This document shows, one piece after another, positions 7,768 to 17,900 of a DNA stretch of 64,000 nucleotides. A program made the translations under genes and the position numbers. How positions within the stretch are numbered: position 1 is the first letter of the stretch; every line of letters begins with the position of its first letter. Under the pieces are notes generated by a model. That model was not told the DNA's origin. It made no database searches and saw only the letters and a list, made by a program, of their open reading frames with translations. Origin of the DNA: Phytoactinopolyspora halophila (lineage in GTDB: Bacteria; Actinomycetota; Actinomycetes; Jiangellales; Jiangellaceae); assembly GCF_003287285.1 (NCBI RefSeq), contig NZ_QMIG01000001.1, positions 310,001 to 374,000 of the forward strand, read 5' to 3'.

Positions 7768-9562
7768 CGGGGGATCGGGCCCACCAGAGGTCGCGATACG
7801 GCCCCGGCACGCGAACCAGGGAATCGTGCCGGCCGCGCTGCGCGATCCTGCCGGCATCCAGCACGATCACCTCGTCGAACTCCGCCAACCCGGCCAGGCG
7901 GTGCGTGATGAGCAAGACCGATCGCCCCCGCGTCTGGGTAAGGACGTCGGCGAGGACGTCATCCGCCGTGGTCTCGTCGAGCCCTTCGGTCGGTTCGTCG
8001 AGCACGAGCACCGCGGGGTCGGCCAGCAGGGCACGGGCCAGCACCAAGCGTTGCCGCTGACCACCGGAAAGCTGCGCTCCAGACTCTCCGACCACCGTAT
8101 CCAGGCCGCGGGGCAAGCCATCGACCCATTCGAGCAACCGAACCGACGCGAGCGTATCCCGGAGCCGCTCGTCGGTGGCCCCCGGATCGGCCAGCCACAG
8201 GTTCTCCCGGATGCTCGTGTGGAACAGGTGCGCATCCTGCGTCACGCCGGTCACCAGTGCCCGCACGTCGTCGCTGGAATACTCACCGGCCGGATGGCCG
8301 TCCACCAGGATCGACCCGGCGTCCGGCTCGACGAAACGCATCAGCGCGGCCAGCAATGTGCTCTTGCCGGATCCGCTGACCCCAACGACGGCGATGCGGT
8401 TCCCCGGCGTCAGCCGCACGTCAACCCCGTCGAGCGCGGGGGCGCGGCCGGCGGTGTATCGCACCGACAGCCCCCGCACGTCGATCGTCGCGTCCCGTGC
8501 CGGCGCCGGCAGCGGCGCACGCGGCTCGGCTACCGGAGGGGGCGCGTCCAGCACCGAGAGCACCCGCGCGGCGGCGGCCCGGGATTCCTCGAAGTGCCGG
8601 ACGGCCGGGACGAGAGACACGATCGGTTCGAAAGAGACGAGGGTCACCAGGGCGAGCACCGGGACCATCACCGGCGCGAGCTGGCCCGACGCGGCCGCGC
8701 CCAGCGCCACGGCGGTGACGCCGACGGCCGTGCCGCCCTGGACCAGCATCGCCAACGCACCCGCTCCGGCCGTCGCGGCCGTCGCCCGCCGCTCGATCCG
8801 CGCGAGCTCGCGCCCCGCGTCGTCAGCGGCGGCCAGTGCCTCCGCCGACGCGCCGAAGACGGCCAGATCGGCACTGCCGTGCAGGACGTCGACGTTCCGC
8901 GCGGCCAGCTCCGCGCGGGCCGGTGCCAGTTGCCTTGCTGCCCTGCGATTGGCCGCAGCCGCGAGTGCCGGTACGACGATTCCCGCCACCAGCATGCCCA
9001 GCGCCAGCACCGCACCTGCACCGGGGAGCACCACCACGCCGAAGACGACCGCCACCGTCCCCACGACGGCTGCCGTCAACGCGGGGATCAGTACGCGGAC
9101 GACAAAGTCCTGAACCGCCTCGACATCCGCGACCATTCGGCTGAGCAGGTCCGAACTGCGATATGCCGAAACACCTGACGGGGCCAGGGGCACGAGTGCC
9201 TCATAGACCCGCGCCCGCATCGTCGCAAGCGCCCGCAAGGCGGCGTCATGGCTGGCCAGGCGCTCGCCATAGCGGAACAGGCCGCGTGCCAACGCGAAAC
9301 CGCGGACGGCAACGATGGCCAGCGACAACGCTGCCAACGGTGGCTGTTCCGAAGCCCGGGCGATCAGCCACGCTGCCGTACCCATGAGCCCGATGGCCGC
9401 GAGCTCGGCGATGACACTCGCGCTCGCCGCGAGCATCAACCTCCCGACGTGTGCGCGCACCATGCCGAGCAGGCGTCGCACCGGATTGCGACCGGCATCG
9501 GTGCGTCCCGCCATCGCTGCTGTCGCGGGCGCGGCCGCCGCGGATCTGGTCGGGGCCGACAT
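7742..9562 (-). CDS. cydC: Cytochrome bd assembly ABC exporter subunit CydC
   Basis: Type IV (exporter-fold) half transporter of 606 residues: six-helix membrane domain in the N-terminal 330 residues, then an ATPase domain with Walker A GVSGSGKST, signature [16 protein letters not shown], Walker B VLVLDEPTEGLD and switch LITHR. With CydD it forms the heterodimeric thiol/heme-linked exporter required for cytochrome bd assembly. The start ATG shares one base with the cydD stop (TGATG). The C-terminal residues HPADHEH and the stop codon come from a palindromic repeat, so the original C-terminus was probably altered by that element. Confidence 0.93.
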   Translation of the reverse strand: MSAPTRSAAAAPATAAMAGRTDAGRNPVRRLLGMVRAHVGRLMLAASASVIAELAAIGLMGTAAWLIARASEQPPLAALSLAIVAVRGFALARGLFRYGERLASHDAALRALATMRARVYEALVPLAPSGVSAYRSSDLLSRMVADVEAVQDFVVRVLIPALTAAVVGTVAVVFGVVVLPGAGAVLALGMLVAGIVVPALAAAANRRAARQLAPARAELAARNVDVLHGSADLAVFGASAEALAAADDAGRELARIERRATAATAGAGALAMLVQGGTAVGVTAVALGAAASGQLAPVMVPVLALVTLVSFEPIVSLVPAVRHFEESRAAAARVLSVLDAPPPVAEPRAPLPAPARDATIDVRGLSVRYTAGRAPALDGVDVRLTPGNRIAVVGVSGSGKSTLLAALMRFVEPDAGSILVDGHPAGEYSSDDVRALVTGVTQDAHLFHTSIRENLWLADPGATDERLRDTLASVRLLEWVDGLPRGLDTVVGESGAQLSGGQRQRLVLARALLADPAVLVLDEPTEGLDETTADDVLADVLTQTRGRSVLLITHRLAGLAEFDEVIVLDAGRIAQRGRHDSLVRVPGPYRDLWWARSPDHPADHEH

Positions 9563-11391
9563 CAGTGCATCACCGCAGGCTGCGCGGAGCCCGGCCCCGG
9601 GCCGTCGATCATGTACCCGTGTTCGAGACGCAGCACGCGGTCGGCACCGGTGACCATGGCCGGCCGGTGCGCGACGACCAGGACGGTGCGCCCGGCCATC
9701 AGCCGTTCCGCTGCGGCAACAACCACCGATTCGCTCCCGGCGTCGAGCCCGGCGGTGGGCTCGTCGAGCACGAGCAGCGGGGCGTCCCGCACGAATGCCC
9801 GGGCCAGCGCGATCCGCTGGCGCTGCCCGGCTGACAGCCCGACACCACGCTCTCCGAGCTGCGTCTCGTAGCGTCGTGGCAGCTCGTCGATGAAGCCATC
9901 GGCGTGGGCCAGCGCGGCGGCCCGCTCGACGTCGGCGTCGCTGGCCGACGGGCAGCCGAGCCGGATGTTGTCCGCGACAGTGCGCGCGAACAGGTGCGGA
10001 CGCTGCGGTACCCACGCGAGCTGTTCGCGCCATTGCTCGGGATCGACGGTCGGCAGTTCAGCCGGGCCGTACAGCTCGGCCGGGCCGTCCGGCGTGGATA
10101 CGAGCACCCGGCCCGAGTCCGGCCGCACCAAACCGAGGACAACTCCGAGCAGGGTGCTCTTGCCCGCACCGCTGGGCCCGACGAGCGCCACCCGCTCACC
10201 CGGCGCGAGCGTCAACGAGGCCCGGTCGAGAGCCGGTGTCTCCCGGCCCGGGTAGTGCACCGACACCTCGTCGAGCTCGATGACCCACCCCGCCCCGCTC
10301 CGCTGATCATGAACACCTATCGACCTATCTGGTCCATTAGTGTTCATGATCAGCGGAGCGGGGCGGGCGGCAAGGGGTGTCGGGGCCTGATCGAGAACGC
10401 CGAAGACACGCTGGGCCACTTCGAGCCCTTCCGTGCTCGCGTGAAACTGCGCCCCGAGCGATCGCAACGGGAAATACGCCTCGGGAGCCAGGAGCAGCAC
10501 GACCAGCGCTGTGCGCAGGTCGAGTTCGCCACCCAGCAACCGCAATCCAACGGGTACGGCGACGAGCGCCACGGACAGCGTGGCGACGAGCTCCAGCACG
10601 AGCGCCGACAGGAACGCCACGCGCAAGGTACGCATCGTCGCCCGGCGATGCTCGTCTGCCGCGTCGCGTACCGCCCGCGCCTGCGCTCTCGCCCGGCCGA
10701 AGGCGCGCAACGTCGGCAGCCCCGCGACGAGATCGAGGAACCGTCCGCCCAGCCGTTCGAGCGCCTGCCACTGCCGCGACGTCGCACGCCTGGTTTGCAG
10801 GCCGACGAGCACGCCGAAGACGGGGATCAAGGGCAATGTCAGGCAGATGATCAACGCGGAGGCGAGATCGGTGGTGAGCAGATAGGTCACCACCGCCAGC
10901 GGCACCACGGCCGCGTTGAAGAGCTGGGGGACGTAGCCGGTGAAGTACGGATCCAGCGCATCCAGGCCGCGGCCGAGCGTCGTGGTGATCCCCCCGCTGT
11001 GCTGCCCGGACAGCCACCCCGGTCCGAGCTGCTGGGCGTGTGCGAGGGCCTCTCGCCGCAGTCTGGACTTCACTGCTGCCGCGGCGCGCTGCGCCACGAT
11101 CTGCCCGGCCCAGGACAACGCCGCTCGTGCCGCCAGGATCCCACCCAACATCACCAACGGACCGCTGAGCGCGCCGACTGCGGGTTGGTCACGTACCCCT
11201 GTCGCCAGGATCTCGGCCAGCACCTCGGCCTGGCTGATGATGAGGACGGCACTGGTCGCCGCCAGCGCCGCGAGCGCGGCGCAGACGATGGGAGCGGACG
11301 GGAGGCTGGCGAGCAGCCGGCGAGCGAGAGCGTTCAGTAGAACACCGCCGATCTCGTGCCGATCCGATGCCGGAACGTCCACCACATCCAC
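9562..11391 (-). CDS. cydD: Cytochrome bd assembly ABC exporter subunit CydD, with in-frame palindromic insertion
   Basis: Half transporter of 609 residues, partner of CydC. The membrane domain (about 1-330) carries SGQHSGGITTTLGRGLDALD; the ATPase domain has Walker A GPSGAGKST, signature LSAGQRQRIALARAF (SAG in place of SGG, common in CydD), Walker B LLVLDEPTAGLD and switch VVAHRP. Between them, bases 10289-10367 are a perfect hairpin repeat translated as PLIMNTNGPDRSIGVHDQRS in the only open frame of that strand. ATG 11391 overlaps the end of cydB by 58 bp; a shorter start just past the cydB stop would need CTG or TTG. Confidence 0.92.
   Translation of the reverse strand: MDVVDVPASDRHEIGGVLLNALARRLLASLPSAPIVCAALAALAATSAVLIISQAEVLAEILATGVRDQPAVGALSGPLVMLGGILAARAALSWAGQIVAQRAAAAVKSRLRREALAHAQQLGPGWLSGQHSGGITTTLGRGLDALDPYFTGYVPQLFNAAVVPLAVVTYLLTTDLASALIICLTLPLIPVFGVLVGLQTRRATSRQWQALERLGGRFLDLVAGLPTLRAFGRARAQARAVRDAADEHRRATMRTLRVAFLSALVLELVATLSVALVAVPVGLRLLGGELDLRTALVVLLLAPEAYFPLRSLGAQFHASTEGLEVAQRVFGVLDQAPTPLAARPAPLIMNTNGPDRSIGVHDQRSGAGWVIELDEVSVHYPGRETPALDRASLTLAPGERVALVGPSGAGKSTLLGVVLGLVRPDSGRVLVSTPDGPAELYGPAELPTVDPEQWREQLAWVPQRPHLFARTVADNIRLGCPSASDADVERAAALAHADGFIDELPRRYETQLGERGVGLSAGQRQRIALARAFVRDAPLLVLDEPTAGLDAGSESVVVAAAERLMAGRTVLVVAHRPAMVTGADRVLRLEHGYMIDGPGPGSAQPAVMH
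10289..10367. repeat. Palindromic element, copy 3 (inside cydD coding sequence)
   Basis: Longest copy: perfect 28-bp arms (10289-10316, 10340-10367) and a 23-nt loop. The core TGATCATGAACAC is shared; the outer arm is CCCGCCCCGCTCCGC. On the cydD strand two of three frames stop within the element (TGA in one, TAA in another) and the gene uses the third, giving residues that start APLIMNT. The site corresponds to the linker between membrane and ATPase domains, where extra residues are tolerated. Confidence 0.92.
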
Positions 11392-12293
11392 GCTTGCGCA
11401 GCGAGCAGGACGGGAACGACCGGCAGCACGACGACGGCCAGGAGTTCAAGCGTGCGCGCGTCGGCGATGCCGTCAAGCAACCGCGGCGCCGTCGCGATAC
11501 CTACGGCCACGACGAGTCCCGCCGCGACCACGGCGCTGCACGCGTAGGTGACGGCGTACCGTTCCGCACGCAGCCACCGTCCGGCCGCGAGCGTTCCGCC
11601 CACCATCAGACTCCACACCACGGCGGCTGCACCCCACCGATCCACGGGGACGCCAGCCAGCGGCGTCGCGAGCGCGACACCGAGTAGCGACACCAGGACC
11701 GGCACGGTGCCACGGCGGGCTGTCCGGGCGGCGCGTGCCTGCCGGTCGCGAGGCATCCGCAGGGCGGTGAAGACGGCACCGTGCCAGGTGAACGCTGCCA
11801 CCACAGTGACTCCCCACAGCAACGAATACGGCGATACCAGTGTCCCAAGCCCTGGCCGCGTTCCGTACGGCACCCCCTGGACGACGTTGCCGAGGAGCAG
11901 GCCCCAGGCGAACGCGAGGGCCACGCTGGCCAGGACGATCACCGTGTCCCACCGCGCGCGCCACCCGGATGCCCGGCGACGGCTACGCAACCAGACACCC
12001 GCATCGCGCGACATCCACGCGGCGATCACCACGATGACGATCGGGTAGTAGGCATTGAACAGGTCCTTCTCCAGTGCCGGAAACACCCCGATCAGGAGGC
12101 CGATACCGGCTACCAGCCACACTTCGCTGCCGAGCAGGAAGGGACCGAGCGCGGTCAGGGCGAGCCGCCGATCGTCCGGAGTTCTCCAGGTCCATCGCAG
12201 GGCGGCACCCAGGCCGAGGTTGGCCCCGTCCAGAACGAACCAGCCACCGATCATCAGGCCCAGCAGGCCGAGCCACACGACATCCAACGTCAT
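11334..12293 (-). CDS. cydB: Cytochrome bd ubiquinol/menaquinol oxidase subunit II
   Basis: Integral membrane subunit of 319 residues with about eight helices. The family start is evident (DGANLGLGAALRW, then GPFLLGSEVWLV) together with the central helices (SPYSLLWGVTVVAAFTWHG). With CydA it makes the high-affinity cytochrome bd oxidase of the plasma membrane, used at low oxygen or under stress on the bc1-aa3 branch. It starts three bases after the cydA stop. Length is slightly short for the family (about 330-380), as in other actinobacteria. Confidence 0.93.
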   Translation of the reverse strand: MTLDVVWLGLLGLMIGGWFVLDGANLGLGAALRWTWRTPDDRRLALTALGPFLLGSEVWLVAGIGLLIGVFPALEKDLFNAYYPIVIVVIAAWMSRDAGVWLRSRRRASGWRARWDTVIVLASVALAFAWGLLLGNVVQGVPYGTRPGLGTLVSPYSLLWGVTVVAAFTWHGAVFTALRMPRDRQARAARTARRGTVPVLVSLLGVALATPLAGVPVDRWGAAAVVWSLMVGGTLAAGRWLRAERYAVTYACSAVVAAGLVVAVGIATAPRLLDGIADARTLELLAVVVLPVVPVLLAAQAWMWWTFRHRIGTRSAVFY

Positions 12294-12296
12294 CCG

Positions 12297-13661
12297 TCAC
12301 GTCCTTTCGATGTTCGACAGTGGCTGGGCCGTCCGGGCCTCGTTGCTGCCTGGAACGTGTTGGCTGGCCGCGCTGTCGCTTCGCCTCTCCCCGGCGAATG
12401 CCACGCCCGGCACATCCAGGTCGTGCCCGCCCAGGTCGGAGCCGAGAACCACGTGCCGCGGCCCGCGCCGCGCAAGCCGGGCGATCACCCACCAGTCAAT
12501 CGCGGCCAACGCCGCGACGGCGCCGCCGAACAACACCAGGCTGATCGTCATTCGTGTCACGCCATGAGGCGCGACCGCGTCGTCCACGCGCAGCTCCCCG
12601 TAGACCATCCACGGTTGGCGGCCGACCTCGCGGAGCAACCATCCGCAGATCACGGCGATCACCGGAAGCGGGATCGTCCAGACGTAGAAGCGGTGCCAGG
12701 CCCGCCGGAACCAGGCTGGACGCGCCCGATCGAAGGCGTTCTTGATCAACAACACCAGCAGGCCGATGAACAGGAACGAGTAGAGGTGCCCGATCCACTC
12801 CATGACCGGCCACACGAACGACACCCACTCCGGTGGCGTCCAGTTTCCAGGGCCGTGTACTGCTTCCATCTCGGCCTGGACGTCCGCTCGCTCGGCAGCA
12901 CTCGCTCCAAATGCCAGGAGCTTGCCCTCGGTCATGTAGGCGAACTGCGCGAAACCCATGATCACGGTGGACCAGACGGCGACGACGCCGGCCACGACGG
13001 CAAGGCGCACGGAGCGGCGGAAAAAGTCCACATCCGGCGTGCCACGGAGGAAGTGCCAAGCGCTGACACCGAGGATCAACACGCAACCGGTCAGGATGGA
13101 CGCCGGCGCGATATGCAGGAGCGCACCGATTGCCTGCTCGTTGCTGAGCAGCGCTCCGATGTCGTCGATCCGCGCGACGCCGTCCTCGACGACATGACCG
13201 GCCGGTTCTTGCAGGAAGCCGTTGGCCACCATGACCCAGTACGCCGACAGGTAGGCCGTGAGCGTCACCAACCAGAAGAGCACGGTGTGCACCCACCGAT
13301 TGAGGCGATGCCACCCGAAGATCCACATACCGAGGAACGTGGACTCCAGAAAGAACGCGACCAGGGTCTCTATGGCGAGTGGAGCACCGAAGACGTCACC
13401 GGCGAATTCCATGAGCCCGGTCCAGTGCAGGCCGAACTGGAACTCCATGACGAGTCCGGACACGATCCCGATCGCGTAGTTGATCACGTAGAGCTGGCCC
13501 CAGAACCTGGTCATCTGCTCGTGCACGGCCTTGCCCGTGATCGCCCAGCGAGTCTGCATGATGGCGATCAACGGGGTCAGGCCGAGCGTGATCACCACGA
13601 ACAGGAAATGAAGGGTGGCCGTGAGCGCGAACTGGAGGCGCGCCACGTCAACTGCAGCCAT
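12297..13661 (-). CDS. cydA: Cytochrome bd oxidase subunit I
   Basis: Quinol-oxidising, heme-bearing subunit of 454 residues. Seen: N-terminal heme-ligand region ARLQFALTATLHFLFV, quinol-loop start GWHRLNRWVHT, and the hallmark GRQPWMVYGELR with the long C-terminal helices. The Q-loop is short, as in actinobacterial and other S-class enzymes. ATG 13661 gives the standard N-terminus (MAAVDVARLQF); the open frame upstream has no family match. It heads the cydABDC operon and faces padR across an 86-bp region with overlapping dyads (13703-13727). The hydrophilic C-terminal 50 residues are poorly conserved. Confidence 0.94.
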   Translation of the reverse strand: MAAVDVARLQFALTATLHFLFVVITLGLTPLIAIMQTRWAITGKAVHEQMTRFWGQLYVINYAIGIVSGLVMEFQFGLHWTGLMEFAGDVFGAPLAIETLVAFFLESTFLGMWIFGWHRLNRWVHTVLFWLVTLTAYLSAYWVMVANGFLQEPAGHVVEDGVARIDDIGALLSNEQAIGALLHIAPASILTGCVLILGVSAWHFLRGTPDVDFFRRSVRLAVVAGVVAVWSTVIMGFAQFAYMTEGKLLAFGASAAERADVQAEMEAVHGPGNWTPPEWVSFVWPVMEWIGHLYSFLFIGLLVLLIKNAFDRARPAWFRRAWHRFYVWTIPLPVIAVICGWLLREVGRQPWMVYGELRVDDAVAPHGVTRMTISLVLFGGAVAALAAIDWWVIARLARRGPRHVVLGSDLGGHDLDVPGVAFAGERRSDSAASQHVPGSNEARTAQPLSNIERT

Positions 13662-13702
13662 ATCGACCTCGACGAGATAGTCCAATCCATCTATGAGATG
13701 AC

Positions 13703-13727
13703 AGGCTACATATAGACAGCCTATGTA
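13703..13727. promoter_or_regulatory. Nested dyads between cydA and padR, candidate PadR operator
   Basis: Two overlapping inverted repeats: AGGCT-N10-AGCCT (13703-13722) and TACAT-N11-ATGTA (13707-13727). The ATGT/ACAT type of half-site is usual for PadR proteins. The position between the divergent cydA and padR starts suggests that PadR represses itself and perhaps the cytochrome bd operon. Binding is inferred, not shown. Confidence 0.5.
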
Positions 13728-13747
13728 TTCAAGATAGACTTCCCCGT

Positions 13748-14077
13748 ATGAAAGCCGATACGGTCCGTGGTCACCTCGACGGCATGATCCTCGCGGTCGT
13801 TCAGGACGAGCCGCTCCACGGCTATGGCATCGCCGAAGCCCTGCGGGCGCAGAGCGACGGCGCACTCGACCTGCCGACCGGAACGCTCTACCCGGCGCTG
13901 CGCAGGCTCGAGCGACTGGGATACCTGCGAAGTTCGTGGAGCACCGTGGATGGGCGAAAGCGACGCACCTACGAACTCACCCGGTCCGGCCAGGCAGAGC
14001 TATCCGCGCGGCAAGAGGACTGGCAGGAGGTCAGCCGCGTCATCGGCACGATCCTCCGGACGCGAACCGCTACGTGA
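13748..14077 (+). CDS. PadR-family transcriptional regulator
   Basis: Winged-helix repressor of 109 residues matching the compact PadR subclass: GHLDGMILAVVQDEPLHGYG, the recognition part GTLYPALRRLERLGYL and wing RKRRTYELTRSG, with a short C-terminal dimer helix. It is divergent from cydA and converges on the next gene with a 78-bp antisense overlap at the 3' ends. PadR genes usually sit beside a membrane protein with the HAAS-like prefix, which is the case here. Its ligand is unknown. An AGATAGACT stretch a few bases before the ATG may be a -10 region, which would make the mRNA leaderless. Confidence 0.88.
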   Translation: MKADTVRGHLDGMILAVVQDEPLHGYGIAEALRAQSDGALDLPTGTLYPALRRLERLGYLRSSWSTVDGRKRRTYELTRSGQAELSARQEDWQEVSRVIGTILRTRTAT

Positions 14078-14713
14078 CGTCAAACGCAAGCACTGCAACG
14101 CCAGCCACGCGCCTCCCACCGTGGCGGACAGCCACAGCACGCCGATGGCGACCTGCGCTAGTTCGAGCCGGTGAAGTCCGTCCACGGGCGTGAAGACGGT
14201 CAACATGACGCTGGCGACGTTCCAGATGCCAAGGAACACCAACACTCCGGCAGCCAGCACCCGGACCACACGACGCGTCGAAAGGATTCGACCACCTCGT
14301 CCGAGAAGGTACGCCGACGTGACGAGCATGATGGTGGCCAACACGCTGAACACATCGACGAGATGCGCCCCGACGTCGTAGGCGGCAGTCGGCTCCGGCG
14401 ACCCTTGCCGAGCGGCCGCGGCCTGCCAGGTCTGCTGTGTCAAGATCCAGGTGACGACACCGAAGACGACGAGAAGGAGGGCCATTTGACGCGCCACGGC
14501 TGCGGCCAGTTCAGTGCGCAGCCCCGCGGCGACGAGTTCCGGCGGGCCGAACTCCCGTACCGCCTGCTCCTCGGCGTCCCGCAATGAGCTCCCACGTTCG
14601 CGATGAGCACGGACCGCGTCATCCAGGCCGTCCCGGACCTCTCGCAGCATGCCGGCCCGGCCGGGGACGCGCGGCAACGCCCTGCGTACCATTCCGATGT
14701 ACGGCTCGATCAC
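14000..14713 (-). CDS. HAAS/permease-prefix-domain membrane protein
   Basis: Membrane protein of 237 residues. Residues 1-65 are a soluble alpha-helical prefix (MIEPYIGMVRRALPRVPGRA, then REFGPPELVAAGLRTELAAAV) of the HAAS/DUF1700 kind that typically accompanies PadR regulators; four predicted helices follow (LLLVVFGVVTWIL, VFSVLATIMLVTSAYLL, VLAAGVLVFLGIWNVASV, VAIGVLWLSATVGGAWLAL). Function is unknown; such proteins are thought to act in membrane signalling. Its last 26 codons are antisense to the end of padR, so the two transcripts collide. Confidence 0.8.
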   Translation of the reverse strand: MIEPYIGMVRRALPRVPGRAGMLREVRDGLDDAVRAHRERGSSLRDAEEQAVREFGPPELVAAGLRTELAAAVARQMALLLVVFGVVTWILTQQTWQAAAARQGSPEPTAAYDVGAHLVDVFSVLATIMLVTSAYLLGRGGRILSTRRVVRVLAAGVLVFLGIWNVASVMLTVFTPVDGLHRLELAQVAIGVLWLSATVGGAWLALQCLRLTSRSGSRPEDRADDAADLLPVLLPRG

Positions 14714-14986
14714 CGCTGCCTACACCTCTTCGACCGCTCGTACCGACTCAGCCGAGTCTAAGTCACAGTGAACACCACCTGTGCACTTTGGTCACGGCTC
14801 ACGCGGGCGTCTGGGGGCGGAATCAGGGATGTCCCCTACGGAGCCGGTGCCGGGATGCTGACCTCCCGGTCTCGTGGTAGAACAGTGACCTAGACCACAA
14901 CGGCCGCCATGCAAGCACGTCATACGCCCTACTAATCTGTATGGGAGCAGCGGCGGACTCTGTAGCGAAAGAAGGCGATCGCGACC

Positions 14987-17900
14987 GTGGCCCCAACCGG
15001 CCCGCAAGCGGGTTTCGGACCGAACGAGTGGCTCGTCGAGGAGATGTACGCGAGCTGGCTCGAGGATCCTTCCAGTGTCGATCCGCAATGGGCTGAGTAC
15101 TTCAGGACTCACGCCGAGCAGTCCGACGCCCGCACCAGGACAACCACCGATACCGCTAGCCAGTCCCCCGCGAGGACTACCGTGACATCTCAGACGTCCA
15201 CATCTCAGGCACAGTCCCAGTCGGCGTCCCGATCGGCGTCCGAGTCCGGCTCTCGGCCGGCGTCCGGATCGACGGCCCAGTCGAGCACATCCACGTCAGC
15301 GCAGCCCTCCGGCCAGACCGCTTCGCGGGCGGCGTCGAAGACCTCATCGCCGTCTCCCGCTGAGTCGCGGCAGGCGCCGACCGCGTCCGGCGCACATCCC
15401 GACGGCGCCCCCGAGACGTCAGAACCCACCGAGGAGCGAGTTCCGCTTCGTGGCGCGCCCGCACGCACGGCGACGAACATGGAGGCCAGCCTCGACGTCC
15501 CGACGGCGACGAGCGTGCGTGCCGTGCCCGCCAAGCTGCTGGTGGACAACCGCATCGTGATCAACAATCACCTCGCGCGGTCTCGTGGCGGGAAGGTCTC
15601 GTTCACCCACGTCATCGGTTTCGCCCTGGTGAAGGCGCTGAAGCAGCTGCCGGAGATGAACTACTCCTACGGCGAGACCGACGACGGCAAGCCTGCACTG
15701 GTCAAGCCGGCTCACGTGAATCTCGGCCTGGCCATAGACATGCAGAAGTCCGACGGCACCAGGCAACTGCTGGTGCCCAGCATCAAGAAGGCCGAGACAC
15801 TCAACTTCGCCGAGTTCTGGGCGGCCTACGAGGATCTGATCCGTCGCGCCCGGGACGGCAAGCTCGGCATCGACGACTTCACCGGCACCACGATCAGCCT
15901 CACCAATCCCGGAACCATCGGGACGGTGCATTCCGTGCCACGGCTGATGAAGGGGCAAGGCACCATCATCGGCGTGGGCGCCATGGAATATCCCGCGGAG
16001 TATCAAGGTGCCGCACCGGAAACGCTGGCCCGGATTGGCGTTTCCAAGATCATGACACTCACCAGCACCTACGACCACCGCGTCATTCAAGGCGCGCAGA
16101 GCGGCGAGTTCCTGCGCCTCGTGCACCAGCTGCTCCTGGGAGAGCACGAGTTCTATGACGAGATCTTCCGGGCGCTGCAAATCCCGTACGAGCCGATCCG
16201 GTGGGCGACCGACGTCACCACCGACCACGCCGACGAGGTCAGCAAGCAGGCCCGGGTGCTCGAGCTGATCCACGCCTACCGGGTGCGTGGCCATCTCATG
16301 GCCGCCACCGATCCGCTGGAGTACAAGCAGCGGACCCATCCGGACCTCGACATCACCACTCACGGGCTCACCCTGTGGGACCTCGACCGCGAGTTCGCCA
16401 CCGGCTCGTTCGGCGGCAACAAGCGGTTCATGCTGTTGCGCGACATCCTGGGTGTCCTGCGCAATGCCTACTGCCGCACCGTGGGCATCGAGTACATGCA
16501 CATCCAGGAACCCGAGCAACGCCGGTGGATCCAGGAACGGGTAGAGAAGCCCCTGGACCTCACCCCGCGCGAGGACCAGCTACGCATCCTGCTCAAGCTC
16601 AACCAGGCCGAGGCGTTCGAGTCGTTCCTGCAGACCAAGTACGTCGGCCAGAAGCGGTTCTCGCTGGAAGGGGGCGAGTCGCTGATACCGATCCTGGACG
16701 AGGTCGTGGGCGCCGCCGCCGAGGCCGGACTCGACGAGGCGACCATCGGCATGGCCCACCGCGGGCGGTTGAACGTGCTGGCCAACATCGTCGGCAAAAG
16801 CTACTCGCAGATCTTCGGCGAGTTCCAGGGGAATATCAACCCGCGCAGCGTGCAGGGCTCCGGCGACGTCAAGTACCACCTCGGTGCCGACGGCGAGTAC
16901 ACGGCACTGGACGGATCGAAGATCAAGGTCTCGCTCAGCGCGAACCCCAGTCACCTCGAGGCCGTCAACCCGGTTCTCGAAGGCATCGCGCGGGCCAAGC
17001 AGGACATCCTCGACCAAGGGGAAGTCTTTCCCGTGCTGCCAATCCTCGTTCACGGCGACGCCGCCTTCGCCGGGCAGGGAGTCGTGGCCGAGACGCTCAA
17101 CCTCTCCCAGCTACGTGGATACCGCACCGGCGGGACGGTGCACGTGGTCGTCAACAACCAGGTCGGGTACACCACGTCGCCGGAGCAGGGGCGTTCGTCG
17201 ATGTACTCCACCGATGTCGCCCGCATGGTCCAAGCGCCGATCTTCCACGTCAACGGCGACGACCCCGAGGCGTGCGCGCGCGTGGCGCGGCTGGCGTTCG
17301 AATTCCGGCAGGCCTTCAAGAAGGACGTCGTCATCGACATGGTCTGCTACCGGCTCCGCGGGCACAACGAGGGCGACGACCCCAGCTACACCCAGCCGTT
17401 GATGTACGACCTCATCAAGAACAAGCGGCCGGTGCGCAAGCTCTACACCGAAGCGCTGGTGGGTCGCGGAGACATCACCGTCGAAGAGGCCGAACAGGCA
17501 CTGGCGGACTACCAGCAGCAGCTGGAACGGGTCTTCGCCGAAACCCGCAAGGCCGAGATAGCCGCGGCTGCGAGGGTGCCGAGTTACCCGGACAAGCCCG
17601 AGCCGGAAGGCGAGATCACCACGGCGGTCAGCTCGGAGGTCCTCAAGCAGATCGCCGATGCTCACGTCAACGTGCCCGACTCCTTCACGGTGCACCCCAA
17701 GGTACTGCCCCAGTTGCAGCGGCGTGCCAGCGTGTTGACCGAAGGAGGGGTCGACTGGGCGACGGCCGAGATCGCCGCATTCGGTTCGCTCCTGCTCGAC
17801 GGCCGCCCGGTCCGCCTGGCCGGGCAGGACAGCCGGCGCGGAACGTTCGTCCAGCGCTTCGCCGCCGTCGTCGATCGCCACGCCGGCGGATCCTGGGTCC

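Noticed and set aside
3414-10367. Classical intrinsic terminators as sole explanation of the palindromic repeats
   Set aside because: No T-run follows the stems, arms are longer than usual, and one copy lies inside a coding sequence.
10280-10370. A frameshift or assembly error in cydD
   Set aside because: The frame is intact across the hairpin, both flanking domains are complete, and the same repeat occurs at three other sites, so it reads as a real insertion.
11781-13715. A 644-codon frame antisense to cydA and cydB
   Set aside because: Same composition artefact; no recognisable domains and no ribosome-binding site.
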